NCBI RefSeq assembly: GCF_003696205.1
Contig: NZ_RFFI01000011.1
Location: 1-50,619, forward strand
Reading direction: 5' to 3'
Length of the DNA: 50,619 nucleotides
From: Cellulomonas triticagri
Lineage (GTDB): Bacteria; Actinomycetota; Actinomycetes; Actinomycetales; Cellulomonadaceae
Numbering within the stretch: position 1 is the first letter of the stretch; every line of letters starts with the position of its first letter. This document shows, one piece after another, positions 9,649-17,796 of the stretch. Under the pieces are notes generated by a model. It saw only the letters and a program-made list of their open reading frames with translations. It had not been told where the DNA came from and did no database searches. A program made the position numbers and the translations under genes.

Positions 9649-9652
<4 letters not shown>

Positions 9653-9939
9653 CGACGCCCACCCCCGACGCCGTCGGCGACCTCGACTGCAGCGCGCGCG
9701 GCTGCCGCGCCGAGGCGGCCTGGGGCGTGCTCTGGAACAACCCGCGCCTGCACACCCCCGTGCGGCGCAAGGTCTGGCTGGCGTGCGACGAGCACCGCGA
9801 GCACCTGGAGGAGTACCTGCGGGCGCGGGCGTTCTGGAAGGAGACCGTGCCGGTCGCCGACCTGCCGCGCCTCGACCTCGGCGAGCGCCCGGCCGGGCTG
9901 CCGGGGACCGGGCTGCCGGGGCTGCCCGGGCTGCGATGA
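9649..9939 (+). CDS. small conserved Cys/His protein upstream of SURF1
   Basis: 96 aa, soluble. It holds a possible metal site: C14-x4-C19 (CSARGC) and later C46-x2-H49-x2-H52 (ACDEHREH). The middle reads WGVLWNNPRLHTPVRRKVWL, a conserved signature of this small actinobacterial family. Relatives are sometimes labelled acetone carboxylase, which the size and motifs do not support. The C-terminus is a Leu-Pro-Gly repeat (GLPGTGLPGLPGLR). It overlaps the upstream and downstream genes by 4 bp each, so it is tightly coupled with SURF1. A role in cytochrome oxidase assembly is positional inference only. Confidence 0.8.
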
Positions 9940-10805
9940 CCGACGACGCGCCCCGCCCCCGGGTGACCCTGCGCGGCAACCCGGCGCTGCGCCGCGCCGT
10001 GGGCCTGGTGGTCCTCGCGGTCGTGGTCTCCACCGCCTGCGTCTTCCTGGGCCGGTGGCAGTGGCACCGGCATGTCGCCCGCGACGCGGCGATCCGGCTG
10101 GTGGAGCAGAACTACTCCGCCGACCCCGTGCCGCTGGCGGACCTGCTGCCGGGCGCGGGCGCCGACCTGGACCCGGGCGACGTGTGGCGGCAGGCCACCA
10201 TCACCGGGACCTACGACGCCGACGCGACGGTGCTGCTGCGCAACCGCCCCGTGAACAGCGAGCCGGGCTTCCACGTGCTGACCCCGCTGGTGCTCGCGGA
10301 CGGCTCGGCGCTGGTGGTCGACCGCGGCTGGGTGGCGTGGGACGACGACGCCAGCGGCGAGGTCTCCCTGCCCGCTCCCCCGTCGGGCGAGGTCGACGTC
10401 ACCGTGCACCTGCGGCCCGACGAGCCGGCCAGCGAGCGTTCGGCCCCCGCGGGCCAGGTGCAGGCCATCCACGTGGACCAGGTGCTCGCCGCGGGCGGCA
10501 CCGACGTCGCGTCGTTCGGGGGCTACGGCGCGGTGGTCGAGGAGCGGCCCGCGGCGGACGTGCGGCTGGGGTCGCTGCCCGCGCCGTCCACCGACCCGGG
10601 GTCGCACCTGTCGTACGCGTTCCAGTGGTGGACGTTCGCGGTGGGCTCGCTCGGCGCGTTCGGGTGGCTGGCGCGGCGGGAGCTGCTGGAGGCCGACCAG
10701 CCCGACGGCGAGCCCGGCGCGGTCCCGACGGCGCAGCGCTCGCGCCGCCGGCGCACCAGCGACGAGGACACCGAGGACGCCCTGATCGACGCCCAGCTGC
10801 CCTGA
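9936..10805 (+). CDS. SURF1 family protein (cytochrome c oxidase assembly)
   Basis: 289 aa. SURF1 proteins help insert heme a into subunit I of the aa3 oxidase. An N-terminal helix (about residues 18-36, VGLVVLAVVVSTACVFLG) is followed by the family motif GRWQWHRH and a large extracytoplasmic domain with LLRNRPVNSEPGFHVLTPL and VDRGWVAW. A second helix near residue 230 follows the family phrase SYAFQWWTFA. The tail is cytoplasmic and highly charged (RRRRTSDEDTEDA). The ATG overlaps the upstream stop by 4 bp. It is convergent with the PucR-type regulator, only 16 bp away. Confidence 0.93.
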   Translation: MTDDAPRPRVTLRGNPALRRAVGLVVLAVVVSTACVFLGRWQWHRHVARDAAIRLVEQNYSADPVPLADLLPGAGADLDPGDVWRQATITGTYDADATVLLRNRPVNSEPGFHVLTPLVLADGSALVVDRGWVAWDDDASGEVSLPAPPSGEVDVTVHLRPDEPASERSAPAGQVQAIHVDQVLAAGGTDVASFGGYGAVVEERPAADVRLGSLPAPSTDPGSHLSYAFQWWTFAVGSLGAFGWLARRELLEADQPDGEPGAVPTAQRSRRRRTSDEDTEDALIDAQLP

Positions 10806-10821
10806 GCGCGCCGCCCGGGAG

Positions 10822-12327
10822 TCAGCCCCCGGCGACGAGCCGGAGCCGGCAGGCGAGCTCCAGGGCGAACCGGGTGTCCGGGTCGTCGAGGTCGAGGGCG
10901 AGGGTCCGCTCGATCCGCCGGACCCGGTAGTTCACCGCGTTCGGGTGCAGCGTCAGCAGGGCGGCCGCGCGCGCGAGGGAGTTGCGGGTGCTGAGGTAGG
11001 CCAGCAGGGTGCGCACGGCCGTGTCCGCGGGCTCCGCGCCGAGCGCGTCCAGCGGCGCGAGCAGGTCGTCCAGCAGGCTGCGGCTGAGCGGCGAGGCGTG
11101 GAAGTCGAGCAGCACCCGGCGCAGCCCGGTCACGTCGCTGACCTCGACCGCGCCGTACCGGCCCGCGGCCACGGCGGACTCGGCGGCGACCCGCGCCTCG
11201 CTGGCCGACTGCCGCAGCCCGGCGGCGCCGCCCTGCGGGGTGCCGAGGCCGACGGTGACCGTCCACCCGTCGCCCGCGACGGCGCGGGCGTGCTCCGCCA
11301 GTCGCTCGGCGACGTCGCGCAGCCGCCGCTGGTGGTCGGGCGCCCCGGTCTCCTCGGAGGCGACCACCACGAGGTCGTCGTGGAACGTCGCGACGTGCCA
11401 CGTCTCGGCGCGCGCGTCCACGAGCTGCAGGGCGCGCAGCTCCATGGTGGCGGCGAGCGCCGCGGGCGGGCGGCGCAGCGGGTCAGGGCGGTAGCGCGGG
11501 ACCAGCCACGCGACGGTGTGCGACAGCGCGACGGGCAGGCCCGCGCGCGCGGCGTCGACCCCGATCGCGTCGATGCGCGCGGTGTCGGCGAGCAGCAGCT
11601 CGACCACGAGGTCCGCGCGCGAGCGCACGGGGCCGAACCGGTCCTGGGTCTCGCGGGCGAGCGCCCGGGACAGCATGGACGCGACGACGGGCAGCGCGAG
11701 CGCGACGGCGGGGTCCTGCCGGTCGGCGACCAGGCGGCCGAGCGGGACCTCGCCGATGCAGACCGCGTCCGGGTCGGTCCACCGCACGCCCGGCACCTCG
11801 TCGAGACGCAGCACCGCGCCGAGCGCGGTGCCCGCGGTGCCGAGCACGGCGGTCCGGGCGTCCGACGGGTCGGCGGCCAGCGCCTCGGCGACGGCGGCCA
11901 CGGCGTGCTCGGCGCGGGCGAGCGACCCGGCGGCACCCCGGCCGACCAGCCGGTCGACCAGCACGGCGAGCTCGGCGGGCTCCGCGCGCGCCGTGAGCAC
12001 CGGCAGCGCACCGCCCGCCGCGAGGGTGCGCGCCGTCTCCGGCAGCGCCTCCACGCCCGGCAGCACGAGGGCCGCGACCGACCCGGCCAGGGCCCGGCGC
12101 ACGGCGATATCGATCTGGTAGGCCCGCGCGGGTGCGCCGGTGCCCGTGGTGGCGACGACGAGGTGCCCGGGCTCCGCGCGGTCGAGCTCGTCCAGCCGGA
12201 GCGTGCGCACCCCGAGCACCGGCACGCCGACCGGGTCGCCGGTCAGCACCCGGACCCCGAAGCGGTCCGCCTGGGCGACGACCTCGTCCAGCGCAACATG
12301 CTCGACACGCACCTGTGGTGGTGGCAC
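10822..12327 (-). CDS. PucR/CdaR family transcriptional regulator
   Basis: 501 aa. The N-terminal part (from about residue 5, VRVEHVALDEVVAQADRFGV) resembles the PucR purine-catabolism regulator domain. The middle is a GGDEF-like degenerate region. The C-terminus carries the PucR helix-turn-helix, ARAAALLTLHPNAVNYRVRRI. PucR proteins respond to purine or related N-compounds and act near their target genes. I prefer GTG 12327 (MPPPQVRVEH), which has GGGGTG upstream and leaves room for a promoter and operator; ATG 12360 would add 11 residues and overlap the inverted repeat at 12348-12374. It is divergent from the DUF917 operon and is its likely regulator. Confidence 0.87.
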   Translation of the reverse strand: MPPPQVRVEHVALDEVVAQADRFGVRVLTGDPVGVPVLGVRTLRLDELDRAEPGHLVVATTGTGAPARAYQIDIAVRRALAGSVAALVLPGVEALPETARTLAAGGALPVLTARAEPAELAVLVDRLVGRGAAGSLARAEHAVAAVAEALAADPSDARTAVLGTAGTALGAVLRLDEVPGVRWTDPDAVCIGEVPLGRLVADRQDPAVALALPVVASMLSRALARETQDRFGPVRSRADLVVELLLADTARIDAIGVDAARAGLPVALSHTVAWLVPRYRPDPLRRPPAALAATMELRALQLVDARAETWHVATFHDDLVVVASEETGAPDHQRRLRDVAERLAEHARAVAGDGWTVTVGLGTPQGGAAGLRQSASEARVAAESAVAAGRYGAVEVSDVTGLRRVLLDFHASPLSRSLLDDLLAPLDALGAEPADTAVRTLLAYLSTRNSLARAAALLTLHPNAVNYRVRRIERTLALDLDDPDTRFALELACRLRLVAGG

Positions 12328-12347
12328 AACCGCACCCCGTTCTGTGG

Positions 12348-12374
12348 TCTGACGGCACATTGTCGCACGTCAGA
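12348..12374. promoter_or_regulatory. inverted repeat TCTGACG-N13-CGTCAGA, candidate PucR-type operator
   Basis: Perfect 7-bp arms at 12348-12354 and 12368-12374 are separated by 13 bp, centre to centre two helical turns. The site covers the -35 region (TTGTCG, 12360-12365) of the DUF917 promoter, so a bound regulator could block or steer polymerase there. Confidence 0.55.
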
Positions 12375-12383
12375 GCCGGTTCG

Positions 12384-12389
12384 TACGGT
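12384..12389 (+). promoter_or_regulatory. -10 element TACGGT of the DUF917 operon
   Basis: TACGGT sits 6 nt before the ATG at 12396 and 18 bp behind a TTGTCG -35-like hexamer at 12360-12365. No SD precedes the ATG, so a leaderless mRNA is likely. Confidence 0.6.
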
Positions 12390-12395
12390 CGGTCC

Positions 12396-13547
12396 ATGCC
12401 CCGCAGCACCGCCCTCGCGGCAGCCACCACGCCCCCGCCACCCGAGCCGTCCCCGCCGCCCCTGCGGCCCCTGACCGCCGTCGGCCCCGACGACGTCGCC
12501 CCGCTCGCGGCGGGCGCCGCGGTGTTCGGCACCGGCGGCGGCGGGGCGGTGCACACCGTGCGGCTGTCCGTCGGCACCGCCGTCGCCGAGCACGGCCCGG
12601 TCCCGCTGGTGCGGGTCGCCGACCTCACCGCCGACGACGTCGTCATCAACCTGTCGGCGATGGGCGCCCCGTCCGTCGGCATCGAGATGCTCGGCGCCGC
12701 GGCGCAGGCCCGCACGCTGGTGCACGAGGTGGAGCAGCTCGTCGGGCGGCGCGTCACGACGCTGATGGCGGCGGAGATCGGCGGCAGCAACGGCGTCGCG
12801 CCCGTCGGCTGGGCGGCCCAGCTCGGCCTGCAGGTGCTGGACGCCGACGGCATGGGCCGCGCGTTCCCGCAGGCCACGATGATCGCGATGAACGTCGCCG
12901 GGCTGGCGAGCGAGTTCGCGGTGATGGCCGACGTCGTCGGGAACGTCACCGTGCTGCGCACCCGGGACATCGCCTGGCTGGAGCGGCACGCCCGCGCGTT
13001 CACCGTGGCCGCCGGGGGCATCGCGCTCGGCGCGCACTACCTGCTGGACCACCGCACCGCTCCGGGCGCCGTCATCGAGGGCACCGTCAGCCGGGCCGTC
13101 GAGGTGGGGCGCCGGCTGCTGGGCGCCGCGGACCCCGTGGCCGAGGTCGCCGACGAGCTCGGCGCGGCCGTGCTGGTCGCGGGCAAGGTCATCGACATCG
13201 ACCGGGTCACCGAGGGCGGGTTCACCCGCGGCTCGGTGACCGTGCAGGGCGTCGGCCCCGACCGCGGGCGGCTGCTGCGGGTCGAGATCCAGAACGAGAA
13301 CCTCGTCGTCGTCGAGGACGGCGAGGTGCTGGTCAGCGTGCCCGACCTCGTCACGGTGGTGGACTCCGAGACGGGCGAGGCGATCTCGACCGAGATGCTG
13401 CGGTTCGGCCAGCGGGTCAGCGTGCTGGCCTGGGCGTGCGACCCGCTGTGGCGCACCCCGCGCGGCATCGAGCTCGCGGGGCCCCGCGCCTTCGGGTACG
13501 ACCTCGACTACGTGCCGTTCGACGGCACCGCGGCGGTGGGGGCGTGA
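12396..13547 (+). CDS. DUF917 family protein (S-methyl thiohydantoin desulfurase-like domain)
   Basis: 383 aa. After a Pro-rich leader the DUF917 core begins near residue 28 (LTAVGPDDVAPLAAGAAVFGTGGGG). Family hallmarks seen are LSAMGAPSVGIEML, AAEIGGSNG, DADGMGRAFPQ and, late, VEIQNENLVV. As I recall, Pfam renamed this family after an S-methyl-thiohydantoin desulfurase; many members sit beside hydantoinase-A-like genes, as here. It probably acts in the cytoplasm on a five-membered N-heterocycle taken up by the downstream transporter; the substrate is not known. It is the first gene of an eight-gene operon and overlaps the next start (GTGA). Confidence 0.85.
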   Translation: MPRSTALAAATTPPPPEPSPPPLRPLTAVGPDDVAPLAAGAAVFGTGGGGAVHTVRLSVGTAVAEHGPVPLVRVADLTADDVVINLSAMGAPSVGIEMLGAAAQARTLVHEVEQLVGRRVTTLMAAEIGGSNGVAPVGWAAQLGLQVLDADGMGRAFPQATMIAMNVAGLASEFAVMADVVGNVTVLRTRDIAWLERHARAFTVAAGGIALGAHYLLDHRTAPGAVIEGTVSRAVEVGRRLLGAADPVAEVADELGAAVLVAGKVIDIDRVTEGGFTRGSVTVQGVGPDRGRLLRVEIQNENLVVVEDGEVLVSVPDLVTVVDSETGEAISTEMLRFGQRVSVLAWACDPLWRTPRGIELAGPRAFGYDLDYVPFDGTAAVGA

Positions 13548-15157
13548 GCGGCCGGGACCTGTCCGTCGGCATCGACGTCGGCGGGACCAACACCGACGCG
13601 GTCGTGCTCGACGCCGACGGCACCGTGCTGGCCTGGACCAAGCAGGCGACCACCGAGGACGTGACCGGTGGGGTGCGTGCGGCGCTGGCCGCCGTGCTGC
13701 GCGACCTCGGGCCCGCCCGCGACGCCGTGTCCCGGGTCATGCTCGGCACGACGCACGCCACCAACGCGATCGTCCGCCGCCGGGACCTGGGCCGGGTCGC
13801 GGTGCTGCGGCTCGGCGCCCCGGCGTCCACCGACTTCCCGTCCCTGGTGGGCTGGCCGTCCGACCTGCGGGACACCGTGCTGGCCGGGGCGCTGCTCGCG
13901 GGCGGCGGGCACCTCGTGGACGGCTACCCGCTGTCGCCGCTGGACCTGGACGGCGTCCGCCGGTTCCTCGACGGCCTCGACCGCACCGGCGGCGGGTACG
14001 ACGCCGTCGCGGTGTGCGGCATCTTCAGCCCGTCGTTCCCGGAGCAGGAGCTCGAGGTGGCGGCGCTGGTCGCCGAGCACGCCGGGGCGGACCTGCCGGT
14101 GTCCCTCAGCCACGAGGTCGGCGAGCTCGGGCTGCTGGAGCGGGAGAACGCGACGGTGCTGAACGCCGCGCTGCACCGCGTCGCCGGGGACGTCACCCGG
14201 GCGCTGCTGGTCGCGGTCGCCGACGAGGGCCTGGACGCCGCGACGTTCTTCGCCCAGAACGACGGCACCCTGATGGCGGTCGAGTACGCCGCCCGGTACC
14301 CGGTGCTGACCATCGGCTCCGGCCCGGCGAACTCGATCCGCGGCGCCGCCCGGCTGTCCGGCGCGGACGCCGCCGTCGTGGTGGACGTCGGCGGCACCAC
14401 CAGCGACCTCGGCGTGCTGGTCGACCGGTTCCCCCGCGAGTCCACCCTGCCGCGCGAGATCGGCGGGGTGCGCACCAACTTCCGGATGCCCGACGTGCTG
14501 AGCGTCGCGCTCGGCGGCGGCACGGTGGTCGACCTGGACCGCCGGGTGCCGCTCACCGACTCGGTGGGCCACCGCATCCGCACCGAGGGGCTGCTGTTCG
14601 GCGGCGGCACGCCGACGCTCACCGACGCCGCCGCGGCGGTCCGCCCCGGCACCGTCCCCGGCCACGACCTGCCCGGGCTGCCCCGCGGCACGCGCGACGC
14701 CCTCGCCGCCGCGCTGGCCGTGGCGCACGAGCGGGTCGAGGCCGCCGTCGAGCGGATGTCGCTCGGGCGCACCGACCTGCCGCTCGTCGTGGTCGGCGGC
14801 GGTGGGTTCCTCGTGCCGGACGCCGTCGCGGGTGCGGGCGAGGTGCTGCGCCCCGGGCGCGGCGACGTCGCCAACGCCGTGGGCGCGGCCATCGCCCTCG
14901 CCGGGGGCCGCGCCGACCAGCTCTGCGACCACGCCGACCGGGACGCGGCCATCGCCGAGGCCAGCCGGCAGGCCGTCGAGCGCGCGATCCAGGCCGGTGC
15001 CGACCCGCACGCCGTCGAGATCGTCGACGTGCTGGAGACGCCCGTGTCCTACGCGACCCGCCCCACCGTCCGGGTCGCGGTCAAGGCCGCCGGCCCGCTC
15101 GCCCGGCTCTCCCCGACCGGCACCACCAGCCCCCGCACCTCCCTGCTCCCCTCCTGA
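13544..15157 (+). CDS. hydantoinase/oxoprolinase family ATPase (HyuA-like)
   Basis: 537 aa. The N-terminus GIDVGGTNTDAVVLD and the later VVVDVGGTTSDLGVL are the two phosphate loops of the hydantoinase A/oxoprolinase (ASKHA-type) fold. LGTTHATNAIV and ERENATVLNAAL are family phrases, and VVVGGGGFLVPD near residue 420 closes the nucleotide site. Relatives open hydantoin, oxoproline or related lactam rings with ATP. It is shorter than classical HyuA (about 680 aa), and there is no HyuB gene, as is usual for the DUF917-linked subgroup. The GTG start overlaps the DUF917 stop codon, so the two products may form a complex. Confidence 0.88.
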   Translation: MSGRDLSVGIDVGGTNTDAVVLDADGTVLAWTKQATTEDVTGGVRAALAAVLRDLGPARDAVSRVMLGTTHATNAIVRRRDLGRVAVLRLGAPASTDFPSLVGWPSDLRDTVLAGALLAGGGHLVDGYPLSPLDLDGVRRFLDGLDRTGGGYDAVAVCGIFSPSFPEQELEVAALVAEHAGADLPVSLSHEVGELGLLERENATVLNAALHRVAGDVTRALLVAVADEGLDAATFFAQNDGTLMAVEYAARYPVLTIGSGPANSIRGAARLSGADAAVVVDVGGTTSDLGVLVDRFPRESTLPREIGGVRTNFRMPDVLSVALGGGTVVDLDRRVPLTDSVGHRIRTEGLLFGGGTPTLTDAAAAVRPGTVPGHDLPGLPRGTRDALAAALAVAHERVEAAVERMSLGRTDLPLVVVGGGGFLVPDAVAGAGEVLRPGRGDVANAVGAAIALAGGRADQLCDHADRDAAIAEASRQAVERAIQAGADPHAVEIVDVLETPVSYATRPTVRVAVKAAGPLARLSPTGTTSPRTSLLPS

Positions 15158-15173
15158 GACGAAGGGCCACACC

Positions 15174-16763
15174 ATGACTCGCAGACCCCGGGGCCTCGCC
15201 CCCGCCACCGCGCTGGCGGCCGTCGCCGCGCTGACCCTGACCGCCTGCGGCTCGGGCGGCGCCGGTCAGGACGGCGCCGCGACCGGCGGCACGCCGGTGT
15301 CCGGCGGCACATTCACCCTGGCGGTGAACGACGACCCGGGCAGCCTGTCCCCGCTGACCGGCGTCTCGCTGGTGCAGCGCGGCCTGGTCCCGTTCGGCTA
15401 CGAGTCGCTGGTGTACACCACCGAGGACGGCGAGACGATCCCGTGGCTGGCCGAGAGCTGGGAGGAGTCCCCCACCTCGATCACGTACACGCTCAAGGAG
15501 GGCATCACCTGCGCGGACGGCACGGAGTTCACCGCCGAGACCGCCGCCGCGAACATCGCCTACCACGCGGACCCCGAGCACGGGACGTTCTGGTTCGGCT
15601 CCAACGTGACCGCCGACATGACCGCCACCGCCGACGGGCGGACGCTGACCATCGCGACGACGGCGACCAACCCGTTCCTGCTGCAGTCCACCGGGGCGGT
15701 CGAGATGGTCTGCCAGGCCGGGCTGGACGACCCGGAGACCCTGACCGACGCGACCAACGGCACCGCACTGTACGAGCTCGCCGACGCCACCGCGGGCGCC
15801 GACTACACGTACGCCAAGCGCGACGGGTACACCTGGGGCCCGGACGGCGTGACCAGCGAGACGGCGGGCCTGCCGGACGAGATCGTCGCCCGGGTGATCC
15901 GCGACGAGGCCACCGCGGCCAACCTCCTGCTGTCGGGCGAGCTCAACGCCGCGTCGGTGATCGGCGCCGACCGCGCCCGGGTGGACGCGGCCGGGCTGGA
16001 CTCCGTCGGCGTGCTCAACCCCATCGGGCAGATGCTGTTCAACGAGCGCCCGGACCGGCCGACCGCCGACGAGCGGGTGCGTCGGGCGCTGGCCCTCGCG
16101 CTGGACCGCGAGGCCGTGGGCGAGCTCGTCACCGACGGGCAGTACCTCGAGTCCGTGTCCCTGGTGAACAAGACGCCGCTGACCTGCGTGGCCGACGGCC
16201 CGCTGTGGGAGCTGCCGGAGACCGACCTGGACGCCGCGGGCGACCTGCTCGACGAGGCGGGCTACCCGGCCGGGGCCGACGGCGCCCGGGATCTCACCAT
16301 CCGGTTCATCTACGACGGCGGCACGCCCTCGCACGGGGCGGCGGCCGAGGAGGTGCAGGCGGAGTGGGACGCGCTCGGCATCACCACCGAGCTCGTCGCG
16401 GAGGACTCCGCCGGGTGGGCGGCCGACCTGTACCAGACCTACGACTGGGACACCGGCTTCGTGCAGCTCGCCCCGGGCAGCCCCGTCGTGCTCAGCCTGT
16501 TCTTCCTCGGCGCGCACAGCGAGGAGGGCGGCTACAACTTCATGGCCGTCGACAACCCGGAGTACGACGCCCTCGCCGAGCAGGCGCTCGTCGCCCCGGA
16601 CGCGGACACCGCCTGCGGGCTGTGGCTCGAGGCGGAGCGCGAGCTCATCGAGCGGGTCGACACGCTCCCGGTCGCGGACACCCTGTCGCCGACGTACCTC
16701 AACGGGGCGACGGTCGAGATGCCGGGCAGCATCATGCCGACGTCCGTGCGGATGCTGGGCTGA
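15174..16763 (+). CDS. ABC transporter substrate-binding lipoprotein (family 5, peptide/opine/nickel type)
   Basis: 529 aa. The signal peptide ends in the lipobox LTAC, with lipidated C25. The mature part is a family 5 solute-binding protein: GGTFTLAVNDDPGSLSPLTG, then LAESWEESPTSITYTLKEGI, and RALALALDREAVGELV in the hinge. The protein would sit on the outer face of the membrane and deliver ligand to the permeases that follow. The ATG at 15174 has GAAGG 8 nt upstream. The 16-bp gap after the hydantoinase gene keeps it in the operon. The ligand is more likely a modified amino-acid or heterocycle than a peptide, given the enzymes. Confidence 0.92.
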   Translation: MTRRPRGLAPATALAAVAALTLTACGSGGAGQDGAATGGTPVSGGTFTLAVNDDPGSLSPLTGVSLVQRGLVPFGYESLVYTTEDGETIPWLAESWEESPTSITYTLKEGITCADGTEFTAETAAANIAYHADPEHGTFWFGSNVTADMTATADGRTLTIATTATNPFLLQSTGAVEMVCQAGLDDPETLTDATNGTALYELADATAGADYTYAKRDGYTWGPDGVTSETAGLPDEIVARVIRDEATAANLLLSGELNAASVIGADRARVDAAGLDSVGVLNPIGQMLFNERPDRPTADERVRRALALALDREAVGELVTDGQYLESVSLVNKTPLTCVADGPLWELPETDLDAAGDLLDEAGYPAGADGARDLTIRFIYDGGTPSHGAAAEEVQAEWDALGITTELVAEDSAGWAADLYQTYDWDTGFVQLAPGSPVVLSLFFLGAHSEEGGYNFMAVDNPEYDALAEQALVAPDADTACGLWLEAERELIERVDTLPVADTLSPTYLNGATVEMPGSIMPTSVRMLG

Positions 16764-16766
16764 CGC

Positions 16767-17795
16767 GTGACGCTCCCGTCCCCCGCCCTCGAGGCGACCA
16801 CCCCGGCCGGTCCCCCCGCGGGACCGGCCGGGCGTGCCGGGCTGGCGGCGCACCCCCGGCTGGCGTTCGTCCTCGCGCGCCTCGCCCGGGCGCTGGTCTC
16901 GCTGGTCCTCGTGCTACTCGCCGCGTTCTTCCTCGTGCACCTCGTGCCGGGCGACCCCGTGCGGGCCGCGCTCGGCCCGACCGTCTCGCCCGAGACGGTC
17001 GAGGCGCTGCGCCAGCAGCTCGGGCTGGACCGCCCGCTCGGCGCGCAGCTGGGGCACTACGTCACCGGGCTGGTCACCGGCGACCTCGGCACCTCGGTCA
17101 CCTCGCAGCGCCCGGTCGCGACGATCCTCCTCGAACGGCTGCCCGCGACGCTGACCCTCGCCGGGCTGTCGTTCCTGCTCGCCGCGGTCGGGGCGTTCCC
17201 GGTCGGTGTCGCCACGGCGGTCTCCGCCCGCGGCGGGCGGCGGCGCGGGCTCGACCTGGTCGTGTCCGGGGTGCTCGGCGTGCTGGTGGCGGTGCCGGGC
17301 TTCCTGCTCGCGGTGCTGCTGGTCTCGGTGTTCGGGGTCACCCTCGGCGCGCTGCCGCCCGCCGGCTGGGGCACGCCCGCGCACGCCGTGCTGCCGGTCG
17401 TCGCCCTGGCCGCCGGGCCGCTCGCGTACCTGGCGCGGATCGTGCACGTGGAGATGCTGCGCGTGCTGGACGAGCCGTACCTCACCACGGCCCGCAGCAA
17501 GCGGCTGCCCGCCGCGACGCTGTACCTGCGGCACGCGCTGCCGAACATCGTCGGCGCGGCGCTCACCGCGGGCGGCGTCGTCCTGGTCGGGCTGGTCGCG
17601 GGCACGGTGCTGGTCGAGACGGTGTTCGTCATCCCCGGCATCGGCTCGACCATCGTGTCCTCGATCAGCGCCAAGGACTACCCGCTGATCCAGGGCGTCG
17701 TCCTCGTCTACGCCGTGCTGGTGCTGGTCGCGAACCTGCTCGTGGACCTCGCCCTCGCCGTGCTCGACCCCCGATCCACCGTCGCGGAGGCCTGA
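16767..17795 (+). CDS. ABC transporter permease (DppB/OppB type)
   Basis: 342 aa. About six membrane helices are visible, starting with ARALVSLVLVLLAAFFLVHL and the family motif VPGDPVRAALGP. The N-terminal 25 residues are Pro/Gly/Ala-rich. The EAA-like loop that contacts the ATPase follows LARIVHVEMLRVLDEPYL, with LYLRHALPNI. The GTG at 16767 lies 3 bp after the upstream stop. It would pair with the permease half of the next gene product to form the membrane channel. Confidence 0.92.
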   Translation: MTLPSPALEATTPAGPPAGPAGRAGLAAHPRLAFVLARLARALVSLVLVLLAAFFLVHLVPGDPVRAALGPTVSPETVEALRQQLGLDRPLGAQLGHYVTGLVTGDLGTSVTSQRPVATILLERLPATLTLAGLSFLLAAVGAFPVGVATAVSARGGRRRGLDLVVSGVLGVLVAVPGFLLAVLLVSVFGVTLGALPPAGWGTPAHAVLPVVALAAGPLAYLARIVHVEMLRVLDEPYLTTARSKRLPAATLYLRHALPNIVGAALTAGGVVLVGLVAGTVLVETVFVIPGIGSTIVSSISAKDYPLIQGVVLVYAVLVLVANLLVDLALAVLDPRSTVAEA

Positions 17796-17796
17796 C

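Noticed and set aside
12328-12360. ATG 12360 as the start of the PucR gene
   Set aside because: It would put the first codons inside the inverted repeat and -35 region of the divergent operon. GTG 12327 has a purine-rich site upstream and fits the domain start better. Not fully excluded.
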